A DNA stretch of 64,000 nt, taken from assembly GCF_001889045.1 (NCBI RefSeq), contig NZ_CP018155.1, positions 1,738,001-1,802,000 on the forward strand, written 5' to 3'. The notes under the pieces were generated by a model that was given only the letters and a program-made list of their open reading frames with translations, was not told the DNA's origin and did not search any database. The stretch is from Tenacibaculum todarodis. GTDB taxonomy: Bacteria > Bacteroidota > Bacteroidia > Flavobacteriales > Flavobacteriaceae. Each line of letters begins with the position of its first letter. The first letter of the stretch is position 1. Position numbers and translations under genes: made by a program. Positions 48,979-59,300 of the stretch are shown here, in pieces.

Positions 48979-49068
48979 GTTAATAAATCAAAGTAAGTTA
49001 ATATTCATTTATCATTTTCGTTTTTGTAATTTTAACTTTCCAAAACTATTCTAATTTAGAACCCATTT

Positions 49069-52000
49069 ATGTACTTAATTTTCGACACGGAAACCACTGG
49101 ATTACCTAAAAGTTGGAACGCTCCAATTACCGACACAGACAACTGGCCAAGGTGTATTCAAATTGCGTGGCAATTGCATGACAAAATGGGAAACGTTTTA
49201 GAACACAACGATTTTCTAATTCAACCAGATGGATTCAATATTCCGTTTGATGCAGAAAGAATTCATGGTATTTCTACCGAATTAGCAGCCAAAGACGGAA
49301 TTACTTTACCCGAAGGATTGCAACTATTTAACGAAGCCTTACAAAAAACAAAATTTATTGTTGGTCAAAATGTAGGTTTCGATATTAATATTATGGGATG
49401 TGAATTCCACAGATTAGGTGTTGAAAATAATTTAACAACACTTCCACTTTTAGATACTTGTACGGAGAAAACTGCATTAATGTGTCAGATTCCTGGAGGT
49501 CGTGGCGGAAAGTTTAAATTACCAACCTTAACAGAATTACACAATCATTTATTTGGTACTGGTTTTGGCGAAGCACACAACGCAACTGCCGATGTTGAGG
49601 CAACTACACGTTGTTTTTTAGAGTTAATTCGTTTACAAGAATTTACCAAAGAACAATTAGATGCTGATGACGATTATTTCAAAAATTTCTCTGAAGCGAA
49701 TCCAAAACCGATTCAAGTAATTGGTTTAAAACACATCAACCTTAAAAGGGAAAGTGAGAAGATTCGTAAAAGTCTTGAGAAGTTAAAAGACACAGCTGAC
49801 ACTAAATCTACCTCAGCAGGTTTAGCGGAATTAGAAGGTGTTCAGTTTTCACATTTACACAATCACACACAATACTCTGTACTACAATCTACCATGCAAA
49901 TTGGTAATATTGTTAAAGCCGCAGCAGAAGACAACATGCCAGCAGTTGCAATGACAGATACTGCAAACATGATGGCTTCATTTCATTTTGTTAGCGCTGT
50001 TTTAAAGCACAATAAAACTGCTGAAACTCCAATGAAACCAATTATTGGTTGTGAGTTTAATGTATGTACAGATCATAAAAACAAATCGCAAAAAGACAAC
50101 GGTTATCAAGTTGTTTTATTGGCAAAAAATAAAAAAGGATATCACAATTTAGCAAAAATGTCTTCCATTGCTTTTGTGGATGGATTCTATTATGTTCCAA
50201 GAATTGATAGAGAAGTTATAAAACAATACAAAGAAGATATTATTGTTTTAACAGGAAATTTATACGGTGAAGTACCAAGTAAAATTCTAAATGTTGGAGA
50301 AAAACAAGCTGAAGAAGCATTGCTTTGGTGGAAAGAAGAATTTAAAGAAGATTTTTACATTGAGTTGATGCGTCATAATCAACAAGATGAAAAAATTGTA
50401 AATGAAACGTTATTAAAATTCTCTAAAAACCATGATATTAAAATTGTTGCCACAAACAACACTTTCTATTTAGAGAAAAAAGATGCAAATGCACACGATA
50501 TTTTATTGTGTGTAAAAGATGGAGAAAAACAAGCTACGCCAAAAGGAAAAGGTCGTGGTTATCGATATGGTTTACCTAACGAAGAGTATTATTTCAAGTC
50601 TACCAACGAAATGAAAAATCTCTTTGCAGATTTACCAGAAGCTATTATCAACATTCAAGAAATTGTAGATAAAATTGAAATTTTCACACTTGCAAGAGAC
50701 GTTTTATTACCTGCTTTTGATATTCCTGAAGAATTTAAAGATGCAGAAGATGAAATAGATGGCGGAAAACGAGGTGAAAATAATTTCCTTAAACACCTAA
50801 CTTTTGAAGGTGCTAAAAAACGTTATGGAGAAATTACAGAATCCATTAAAGAACGTTTAGATTTTGAATTGGAAGTAATTGAAAAAACAGGTTATCCTGG
50901 TTATTTTTTAATTGTTGAAGATTTTATTCGCGAAGCAAGAAACATGGACGTTTCTGTCGGTCCAGGACGTGGTTCTGCAGCTGGTTCTGTAGTTGCCTAT
51001 TGTTTATGGATTACCAATATTGACCCAATAAAATACGATTTACTTTTTGAGCGTTTCTTAAATCCGGAACGTGTTTCCATGCCCGATATTGATATTGATT
51101 TCGATGATGAAGGTCGTGGACGAGTAATGGATTATGTAATTGATAAATATGGCGCAAATCAAGTTGCACAAATTATTACTTACGGAACAATGGCGGCAAA
51201 ATCTTCTATTAGAGATACTGCCAGGGTTTTAGATTTACCACTTTTTGAAGCCGATAGAATTGCCAAATTAATTCCAGGAATTAAACTTAAAAATATTTTT
51301 GGAGATGATGCAAAAAGTATCGGGAAAGTTGCTGGCTTACGTTCAGAAGAAAAGCAATTAGTAGAAGAATTAAAAAACATGTCTTTCGGAAACGATTTGG
51401 TTTCAGAAACAATAAATAAAGCTACAATATTAGAAGGTTCTGTTAGAAATACTGGTATTCATGCTTGTGGTGTAATCATTACACCTGGAGATATTACAAA
51501 CTATGTTCCGGTTGCTTTGGCAAAAGACTCCGACATGTATGTTACCCAGTTTGATAACTCTGTAGTAGAATCTGCAGGTTTATTAAAAATGGATTTCTTG
51601 GGTTTAAAAACGTTGACTTTAATTAAAGACACCGTTAAAATTGTAAAGGCAAAACATAATGTAGATTTAGATCCAGAGAATTTTCCTTTAGATGATGAAA
51701 AAACATATGAGCTTTTCCAAAGAGGAGAAACTGTAGGTATTTTTCAATATGAATCTCCAGGAATGCAAAAACACATGCGCTCTTTAAAACCTACGGTTTT
51801 TGCAGATTTAATTGCAATGAACGCATTGTACAGACCTGGACCAATGGAATATATTCCGTCTTTTATTAATAGAAAGCACGGAACCGAAGATATTGAGTAC
51901 GATTTACCTGCCATGGAAGAATATTTGGCAGAAACTTACGGAATTACAGTTTACCAAGAGCAAGTAATGTTACTCTCGCAAAAATTGGCAGATTTTACAA

Positions 52001-53409
52001 AAGGTGAAGCCGATGTTTTGCGTAAAGCAATGGGTAAAAAGCAAATTGCAGTACTTGATAAAATGAAACCAAAGTTTATTGAGCAAGCTGGAAAAAATGG
52101 GCACGATGAAGAAAAATTAGAGAAAATTTGGAAAGACTGGGAAGCCTTTGCAAGTTATGCCTTTAACAAATCTCACTCTACCTGTTATGCTTGGATTGCT
52201 TATCAAACCGCATATTTAAAAGCACATTATCCAGCAGAATATATGGCTTCCGTACTTTCAAACAACATGAAAGATATAAAAGCAGTTTCATTTTTTATGG
52301 AAGAATGTAAACGAATGGGACTACAAGTTTTTGGTCCAGATTTAAATGAATCTTATTTAAAATTCTCTGTAAATGATGAAGGTGCAGTTCGTTTTGGAAT
52401 GGCAGCAGTTAAAGGTGTTGGTGCAGGAGCTGTAAGAGCAATTATTGAAGAAAGAAGAGAAAATGGAAACTACACTTCTATTTTCGATTTAGCTAAACGT
52501 GTTGATTTGCGATCTGCCAACAAAAAGTCTTTTGATAGTTTGATAAAAGCAGGTGCTTTTGATTCTTTTACAGATACACACAGAGCCCAATATTTTGCAA
52601 CCGATGAAAAAGGCTTGACCTTTTTGGAACGTGCCATGAAATTTGGAAGTAAATTTCAAGAAAACGAAAATTCCTCGCAAGTTTCTATGTTTGGAGAAGC
52701 TTCTACGGTTCAATTTCCAGAACCAGACATTCCTGAATGTGAAACTTGGGGAACTATGGAACTTTTATCGCAAGAAAAAGAAGTTATTGGTATCTATATC
52801 TCTGCACATCCGTTAGATGATTTTAAAAATGAAATGATTTTTTGCAACGCAACAATAAGACATTTCAAAGATGATTTTAGTAAATATGTTGGAGCAAACT
52901 TATCTTTTGCTGGCATTGTTACTGATGTACAACACAGAGTTTCTAAAGCTGGAAAAGGCTGGGCAGCTTTTACAATTGAAGACTATTCAGATAGTAATGA
53001 ATTTAGAGTTTTTGGAGAAGATTACTTAAAATTTAAACACTTTTTAGTTCCAAATTCATTCCTTTTTGTACGCTCTACTATTCAAGCAGGCTGGACAAAT
53101 AAAAATACAGGAGTTGTTGGTGAACCAAGATTAAAGTTTTTAGACTTTAAACTGTTACATGATATAATGGGTGAGTTATGTAAAAAAATAACCTTAAAAA
53201 TACCTTTACATCAAATTACAAAAGACACCATTAAAAATCTAGAACACACATTTGCAACCAATAGCGGAAGTCAATCTTTGCATTTTACTATTTGGGATGC
53301 AGCAGAGAAAATTGAAGTAAATACACCAAGTAGAAATACAAAAGTGAATATTACTAATGAATTTTTGAGTTCACTTAAAACTAATAATATAGACTTTAAG
53401 TTGAATTAA
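49069..53409 (+). CDS. dnaE: DNA polymerase III alpha subunit with N-terminal DnaQ-like exonuclease
   Basis: A 1446-residue replicative polymerase. Residues 1-190 form a DEDDh 3'-5' exonuclease: Asp6 and Glu8 in IFDTETTG, then VGQNVGFDINIM and HNATADVEAT. The PHP domain begins near 255 (FSHLHNHTQYSVL). The polymerase catalytic aspartates are in PDIDIDFDDEGRG (672-684), after the PGRGSAAGS motif; thumb and finger helices, the tandem HhH region (VKGVGAGAVRAI) and an OB fold (LSFAGIVTDVQHRVS) follow. The polymerase and proofreading activities are thus one polypeptide, a layout known in Bacteroidota. Normal in all key residues. Confidence 0.95.
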   Translation: MYLIFDTETTGLPKSWNAPITDTDNWPRCIQIAWQLHDKMGNVLEHNDFLIQPDGFNIPFDAERIHGISTELAAKDGITLPEGLQLFNEALQKTKFIVGQNVGFDINIMGCEFHRLGVENNLTTLPLLDTCTEKTALMCQIPGGRGGKFKLPTLTELHNHLFGTGFGEAHNATADVEATTRCFLELIRLQEFTKEQLDADDDYFKNFSEANPKPIQVIGLKHINLKRESEKIRKSLEKLKDTADTKSTSAGLAELEGVQFSHLHNHTQYSVLQSTMQIGNIVKAAAEDNMPAVAMTDTANMMASFHFVSAVLKHNKTAETPMKPIIGCEFNVCTDHKNKSQKDNGYQVVLLAKNKKGYHNLAKMSSIAFVDGFYYVPRIDREVIKQYKEDIIVLTGNLYGEVPSKILNVGEKQAEEALLWWKEEFKEDFYIELMRHNQQDEKIVNETLLKFSKNHDIKIVATNNTFYLEKKDANAHDILLCVKDGEKQATPKGKGRGYRYGLPNEEYYFKSTNEMKNLFADLPEAIINIQEIVDKIEIFTLARDVLLPAFDIPEEFKDAEDEIDGGKRGENNFLKHLTFEGAKKRYGEITESIKERLDFELEVIEKTGYPGYFLIVEDFIREARNMDVSVGPGRGSAAGSVVAYCLWITNIDPIKYDLLFERFLNPERVSMPDIDIDFDDEGRGRVMDYVIDKYGANQVAQIITYGTMAAKSSIRDTARVLDLPLFEADRIAKLIPGIKLKNIFGDDAKSIGKVAGLRSEEKQLVEELKNMSFGNDLVSETINKATILEGSVRNTGIHACGVIITPGDITNYVPVALAKDSDMYVTQFDNSVVESAGLLKMDFLGLKTLTLIKDTVKIVKAKHNVDLDPENFPLDDEKTYELFQRGETVGIFQYESPGMQKHMRSLKPTVFADLIAMNALYRPGPMEYIPSFINRKHGTEDIEYDLPAMEEYLAETYGITVYQEQVMLLSQKLADFTKGEADVLRKAMGKKQIAVLDKMKPKFIEQAGKNGHDEEKLEKIWKDWEAFASYAFNKSHSTCYAWIAYQTAYLKAHYPAEYMASVLSNNMKDIKAVSFFMEECKRMGLQVFGPDLNESYLKFSVNDEGAVRFGMAAVKGVGAGAVRAIIEERRENGNYTSIFDLAKRVDLRSANKKSFDSLIKAGAFDSFTDTHRAQYFATDEKGLTFLERAMKFGSKFQENENSSQVSMFGEASTVQFPEPDIPECETWGTMELLSQEKEVIGIYISAHPLDDFKNEMIFCNATIRHFKDDFSKYVGANLSFAGIVTDVQHRVSKAGKGWAAFTIEDYSDSNEFRVFGEDYLKFKHFLVPNSFLFVRSTIQAGWTNKNTGVVGEPRLKFLDFKLLHDIMGELCKKITLKIPLHQITKDTIKNLEHTFATNSGSQSLHFTIWDAAEKIEVNTPSRNTKVNITNEFLSSLKTNNIDFKLN

Positions 53410-53431
53410 TTTTTTTTATCGAAAGAATAAA

Positions 53432-54757
53432 ATGAACCAAGATATAAACGGAGTTTGGAATAGTTGGAATGAAAACATTTCTTTCAATTACAAATCACTA
53501 TATAAAATCAACTCAGAAGAAGAACTTCAAGAAGTTGTAAGAAATTCAGAAAAAATTCGTGTTTTTGGAAACAAACAATCTTCTTCAGATATTGTTTCAG
53601 GAGCTTCAACTTTAGTTGACATTAAAACGTATAATAAAATTTTATCTTTTAATGATTCCGAAAAAACAGTTACAGTTCAGTCTGGTGTAATTTTAGGAGA
53701 TTTACTAGAAGCTATCGAAGCAAAAGGTTGGTGTATTCCTTGTTTACCAGATATTAATACAATTACTATTGGTGGTGCCTTAACAACAGGAACCCATGGA
53801 ACTAGTGGGAAATTATTAAGTGAATACATGACAGAATGTAAAATTATTTTAGCAGATGGTTCGCTAAAAGAAATTACAGAAAAAGACAAATTGATACATG
53901 CCGTAAGAGTTTCTCTGGGTGTTTTAGGTGTACTGTCTGAAATCACATTTAAATGTGAAGATATTTATACTTTACACGTAAAAGAAGGTCCTGAAAATGA
54001 TAGTGATTGGTTGCCAAAAATTAAGGAGCGTCTAAAAAAACATGATTTTCTTAGAATTTTATGGCTTCCTCATACAGATAAAGGCTATGTTATTATTGGT
54101 GATAAGATTGCAGCTGATACAGAAATACAAGAAAACTTAGGCCCTAAATTCTTGAAACATAGAAGAAAAGCATCAAAAATCTTATACAAGTACACGCACA
54201 TTTTTCCTTGGATAACTGCAATTGCAAATAAACTTTTATATAGAGGGTTTTTCAGCGCTACAAAAGAACACAAAGGTTCTTTATACCAAGCAACCGTTAC
54301 TAAATCTAGAGGCTCTACTTTAGAGTTAGCAGAATGGACAATTGGATTAGATAAATTTCCAACGGTTTTTGAAGAGTTAAAAACAGAAATTAACAAATGG
54401 TCTAATAAATCGTTTATTCATATTCCTATGGATGTTCGCTTTATTTACAAAGACACCTCTTGGTTAAGCTATGCTTACGAAGAGGATATTGTAACAATGG
54501 GTTGTGTTTCCAGAAACGCGGCCACTGCAGATACTTATGAGGCATTTAAAAGTATTGAAAAAATATTCTTAAAGTATGGAGGAAAACCTCATTGGGGAAA
54601 ACGATTTACCGCTAAAGACGCTGAACTTTCTAAAATCTACGATAAGTGGGAAGACTTTAAAGTTTTAAGAAAAGAGTTAGATCCTAACAATAAGTTTTTA
54701 AACCCATATTTGGCTGAATTATTTAATGAAAAACTAACAACTAATGAAACTACCTAA
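53432..54757 (+). CDS. FAD-dependent oxidase, D-arabinono-1,4-lactone oxidase-like
   Basis: A 441-residue VAO-family flavoprotein. The FAD domain is at 20-200 with TIGGALTTGTHGTSGKL (about 109-125) as diphosphate-binding motif, and the substrate domain ends with HWGKRFTAKDAELSKIY (about 390-406), the HWGK signature of aldonolactone/alditol oxidases. In that group FAD is usually linked to a His in a GSGHSF motif; here the same place reads FGNKQSSSD (46-54), so the cofactor is probably not covalently bound. Likely oxidises a sugar lactone or alditol. The last 14 nt overlap the HAD gene. Confidence 0.87.
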   Translation: MNQDINGVWNSWNENISFNYKSLYKINSEEELQEVVRNSEKIRVFGNKQSSSDIVSGASTLVDIKTYNKILSFNDSEKTVTVQSGVILGDLLEAIEAKGWCIPCLPDINTITIGGALTTGTHGTSGKLLSEYMTECKIILADGSLKEITEKDKLIHAVRVSLGVLGVLSEITFKCEDIYTLHVKEGPENDSDWLPKIKERLKKHDFLRILWLPHTDKGYVIIGDKIAADTEIQENLGPKFLKHRRKASKILYKYTHIFPWITAIANKLLYRGFFSATKEHKGSLYQATVTKSRGSTLELAEWTIGLDKFPTVFEELKTEINKWSNKSFIHIPMDVRFIYKDTSWLSYAYEEDIVTMGCVSRNAATADTYEAFKSIEKIFLKYGGKPHWGKRFTAKDAELSKIYDKWEDFKVLRKELDPNNKFLNPYLAELFNEKLTTNETT

Positions 54758-55400
54758 AGGATTTTTATTTGACTTTGATGGAGTTGTTGTTGACAGTAAA
54801 GAAAGTCATAATTCTGCCTGGGCTTCAGCTTTTAAAGAGTTATTTAATTCAGAAATAGCTCCATTTCCTAAAACGCATGCAGGAAAGTCGCCAATGATTA
54901 TTGCTGAATACTTTTGCAGCGTTATTGGTCAAGAAAAAAGAACGGAAGAATTGTTTTATTTGAAAGATACTCATTTAGATAAATATTTTAAAGTACCTAA
55001 ATTACTGCCTGGAGTTAGAGAGTTTACAACTTTTTTATCCAAAAAAAACATTTCTTATGGAATTGCAAGTAACGCTACAAAACAATTTTTAAAGAACAGT
55101 ATTCATCATTTAAATTTAGAGTTTACTACCATTTTTGGTGTACAAGATTACATAAAACCAAAACCAGCTCCGGAAGCTTATATTACACTTGCAAAAGCTT
55201 TAAATTTTAAAGAAACAGACTTTAAAGATATTTGGGTTTTTGAAGATAGTTTAACAGGTGTAACAGCAGCAAAATTAGCTGGCATGATTCCAATTGGGAT
55301 TACTACACAGTATTCTAAAGAAGAATTAAAGAAAGCAGGAAGTATTTTAGTTTTCCCAACTTTGTTGGAAGCTTATCAGTTTTTAACCAGCAAAATTTAA
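54744..55400 (+). CDS. HAD family phosphatase
   Basis: A 218-residue haloacid-dehalogenase phosphatase of the beta-phosphoglucomutase/phosphoglycolate type. Motif I is LFDFDGVVVDS (8-18) with nucleophile Asp10 and acid/base Asp12; motif II is GIASNATK; the Lys of motif III is in YIKPKPAPEAY; motif IV is VFEDSLTGVTAAKLAG. The cap domain lies between motifs I and II. Overlap with the preceding oxidase gene suggests that both act on one sugar or sugar phosphate. Its stop overlaps that of gldA on the other strand. Confidence 0.9.
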   Translation: MKLPKGFLFDFDGVVVDSKESHNSAWASAFKELFNSEIAPFPKTHAGKSPMIIAEYFCSVIGQEKRTEELFYLKDTHLDKYFKVPKLLPGVREFTTFLSKKNISYGIASNATKQFLKNSIHHLNLEFTTIFGVQDYIKPKPAPEAYITLAKALNFKETDFKDIWVFEDSLTGVTAAKLAGMIPIGITTQYSKEELKKAGSILVFPTLLEAYQFLTSKI

Positions 55401-56290
55401 TTGGTTAATTCTCTAAATAGTTTTTCTAAATTTTTGTTTTCAGAGTTTAATTCAAGAATCTTAAGCTCATGTTCTTGCGCAAAGTCAAATATTTTTGGAC
55501 GCATGTCTTCATCCGAAGAAAAAGTAAGCAACCACGAATTATCGAAGTTGTTTTTTATTGTTTTTACGTTTGGTAAACGTTGTAAAAACTGTTCCTCAAT
55601 CTTATAATCAAACATAACATTTAGTACTTGTTCTTTTTGATTTTTAAGTTCACTAAGCGGTTTATTAATTACAATTTCGCCTTTATCAACAATTATAACA
55701 CTGTCGCACATTGCTTCTACTTCTTGCATTATATGCGTAGAAAGCAACACTGTCTTTTCTTTTCCTAATTCTTTAATCAACTCTCTAATTTCTACTAACT
55801 GATTTGGATCTAAACCCGTTGTTGGCTCATCTAAAATCAACACATCTGGATTATGAATAATTGCTGCGGCTAAACCAATTCTCTGTCTATAACCTTTAGA
55901 TAATTGGCTTATTTTTTTTGAAGCTTCTAATGTTAATCCAACTTTTTCAATTACACTTTCAATTTGAGATTTATCAACCTTAAAAATTGAAGCTTGAAAT
56001 TGTAGATATTCACGCACATACATTTCTAAATATAAAGGATTGTGTTCTGGCAAGTAACCAATCGTTTTTTGTGCCGATATTGGATTTGCGATAACATCAA
56101 TATCATTTATTTTAATTTCACCTTCGGTAGGTTTTAAAAAACCTGTTAGCATTTTCATTGTAGTAGACTTTCCAGCTCCATTTGGACCTAAAAAACCTAT
56201 AATTTGACCTTTTCTTGCTGAAAAAGAAATATCGTTTACAGCTTTTTGTTCTCCGTAATTTTTAGAAAGTGATGTTACTTGTATAGACAT
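55397..56290 (-). CDS. gldA: Gliding-motility ABC transporter ATP-binding protein GldA
   Basis: A 297-residue ABC ATPase. Walker A GPNGAGKST (35-43), signature LSKGYRQRIG, Walker B VLILDEPT and the H-loop LSTHIMQEVE are intact. The C-terminal part (about 215-297) with the KIEEQFLQRLPNVKTI block matches GldA, which with GldF and GldG forms a transporter needed for gliding in flavobacteria. GldF and GldG are not adjacent, as in other Flavobacteria where gldA is separate. Confidence 0.9.
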   Translation of the reverse strand: MSIQVTSLSKNYGEQKAVNDISFSARKGQIIGFLGPNGAGKSTTMKMLTGFLKPTEGEIKINDIDVIANPISAQKTIGYLPEHNPLYLEMYVREYLQFQASIFKVDKSQIESVIEKVGLTLEASKKISQLSKGYRQRIGLAAAIIHNPDVLILDEPTTGLDPNQLVEIRELIKELGKEKTVLLSTHIMQEVEAMCDSVIIVDKGEIVINKPLSELKNQKEQVLNVMFDYKIEEQFLQRLPNVKTIKNNFDNSWLLTFSSDEDMRPKIFDFAQEHELKILELNSENKNLEKLFRELTN

Positions 56291-56294
56291 TTTT

Positions 56295-56302
56295 CAAAAA
56301 TA
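56295..56302 (-). promoter_or_regulatory. -7 box of gldA
   Basis: Minus-strand TATTTTTG only 4 nt before the ATG at 56290; a leaderless message is implied. Confidence 0.5.
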
Positions 56303-56349
56303 TAAATGATTTATCTATTCAACGAAGTTTTTACCTAATTAGTTTGCAT

Positions 56350-56383
56350 AAAAAAACCGATTGAATAATTCAATCGGTTTTTT
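56350..56383. terminator. Terminator of the secreted protease gene
   Basis: AAAAAACCGATTGAAT and ATTCAATCGGTTTTTT form a long perfect stem with a tiny loop, T-rich on both strands. Confidence 0.88.
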
Positions 56384-56399
56384 ATACTTTGTAAAAAGT

Positions 56400-59300
56400 T
56401 TATTTTATAATAATTTTCCTTGTGGAAACTTTCCCTCCATTAGAAATTCTTAATAAATAAATTCCTGTTGTAATAGTATCGTATGTTAACTTTTCAGAGA
56501 ATTGTGTTGAAACATTTTTAAATGTTTGTTGACTTACTTTTCTTCCTCTTAAATCATATAACTGAGTTTTAACTTCATCTGTATTAATTACTTCAAAAGC
56601 TAAATTAATTTCCCCATTTGAAGGGTTTGGGTATAAATTGAAACCACTAAAAGCAAAATCTTCTATTGATGCCGATGGGTTCTGAATTTCTAATGTATAA
56701 TCTTCTGTTTCTCCATAACCACTAGAATAATTAGCAGTACATGGACCGTCTCCATGCAGTTGATCATTTTTAGTATACTCTAAGACTACCCTCATTCTAG
56801 TATTACCAATTACTGCATTAGCTGGGATTGTTATATTCATTGTTGCTGTTGAAACGTCATCAAAATGAGTACCTAAATCATAACGTTCATCAGTAAGATT
56901 AAATTGGTAATCTTGATTCCAATCTATAAAAACATAAACATGATCTTGAAAACCTGCTGTATCAAAAGTTACACTTACCTCATACATATCACTAGTATTT
57001 AATACTGTAGAAATAGCAGTAAAATCCTGATAACCATCTAATACACCATCTGTATTTGAATCATAATCATTATCTGAATCATTATTTATTGTATTAAATG
57101 TAACATTAGAAATCCATTCACTATTCGCTGACTCACTAAAGGTAGAGTCGCAATAAGCAGGTGCTAGTGTTGTAAAACTATAAATAGTAGAAAAAGAACC
57201 TTCTCCACAATTATTTTTAGGTTTTACTCTCCAAAAATAAGTTGTACTTACGTTTAAAGTAGACGAAACCGTATATGAATTAGTATTAATAGTCTCTTCT
57301 ACCACTAGTGCAGAAAACGCGTTATCTGTAGCCACCTGAACATCATAAACATCTGCATTATCAATTAGCTCCCAATTAAGTTCTGGTAAAAGAACCACAT
57401 CTACCTGATTATTCGAAGGTGAGTTTAGCGTTAAGTCAGAAAAAGAATTCCCAATAATTTCTAGTTTTGCATTTACAGTTTTACTAATTCCAGTTGTTGC
57501 AGAAGTAGCTGTTACTTCAATTGTATTTAATTGTTCTGTAGCTCCATCCAAATTACTTACAGTCATAGTTACATTACCATCTCCACTAATAGTTGAAGGT
57601 GAAAAAGAAACAATTGCACCAACAGGTTGATTAATTGCTGAAAATGAAACATTTTCAGCAAAACCATTTACAAAATCTAAATTTAAAATATAACTAACAG
57701 AATCGCTTCCAGTATTACAAGCTCTTTGTGTATCTGTTGAATTACTAAAATTAAAAGTAGGTGTTGTTGAGTTTATAATAAAACCTGCTGAATTAAGGTT
57801 GTAAAAAATATTCCCAACTGCCTCTACCATAATCCTAGCAGAAGTTGTTGGATGATCTGGGACTGTTATTGAATGACTTCCATCATTAGGTGTGCTTTCA
57901 GCTAAAACTATCGGAAATGTATTTCCTCCATCTATAGATAATTTAATTTTCACATTAGCACAGTTTATAGGTGCTATATTGGTTGTGCTTTTATCCCAAG
58001 TAATAGTTTGTGTAGTTCCTGAATCCCAAGTTTCTGAAGAACTCTGAGATGTTACTAAAAAAGGATTTGCATCCGTAACAGTAACCTCCATATCATCTCT
58101 TGCACTTGCTCCACCTCCTGCTTTATTGTCTCTAACAACTAAAGAAAAATTCATTTTTCTTGCTACAGCAGGAACAACCTCCCAAGTATTTGCTGTACTT
58201 CCACCAAGAACAGTGGTTAATGATGGCATATACCTATTCGGTGAAATACTTGATGGTGAAGATCTAAAATTAGGCCCAGCTGTGTTTGTTGGTAAAGGTG
58301 GCTGAGTAGAAAGCTCATTATCTTGCTGCTCCCAGTTATAGGTCAAACTTTCATTTCCGTCTGCATCAGTCCCAATACCCTTAAGTATGAAAGGAGTAGA
58401 TCTAGGAATACTAACATCATTTCCTGCATTTGCTACAGGAGTAGCGTTATTTGTGTCGATAGCGGTTGCATCAGCGCAACTTCCACTTACTTGAATATGA
58501 GTCCACATTTGATCGATACTAATAGCGTTAAAATGATCATCACTATTACTTTGAACATTTGGACCACAAATACCTGCATACCCCATAATAGTTGATGCAC
58601 TACCTGGTTCTACAGCTGTGTTATCTGACCTGTTACAACCATTATTTTGAGTATGTGTTGCACCAAATTGATGACCAATCTCATGCGACACATAATCTAT
58701 ATCATAAGGATCTCCTACTGGAGTAGCAATACCTGTAACTCCTTTTGCTTTTATCCCATTAATACAAACCGAATTCACCCTAGCTAAACCAGATCCTGCA
58801 GTACTAAAAACATGACCTATATCATAATTAGAAGCACCAATAAAATTATCACAAATTGTTTGAACTTCATTTATCATTGCACCAGCATCCCCGTCAGTAA
58901 TATTATCTGTAGCTGCATCTAAAAAAATAACATCTTCATTATTAGATACTATAACCATCTTCACACTTAAATCTCTTTCATACACACCATTTATTCTTGA
59001 CATAGAGGTATTCATTGCCGACAACACTGCTGCTTTTTTTACTGCATCAGTTGCAGAAGCTGGTACTCCTTGAGCATTTATATGAAATTGAGCATACTCT
59101 CCAGAGCACACAATTGCTAATCGATATTCTCTTAACTTACTATCACCCGCATTTCTTGCACTAGTCCTTGTCTCAATTTTAGTGTTTGGCAAGCTTTGGT
59201 TCTCATCAATTAGACATTCAAACTCTTTATTACCACTTGGCAAACTCTTTCTTTCATACCCTATATAACTGCCAATATCTTTTGTATAAGGGTCTACATA

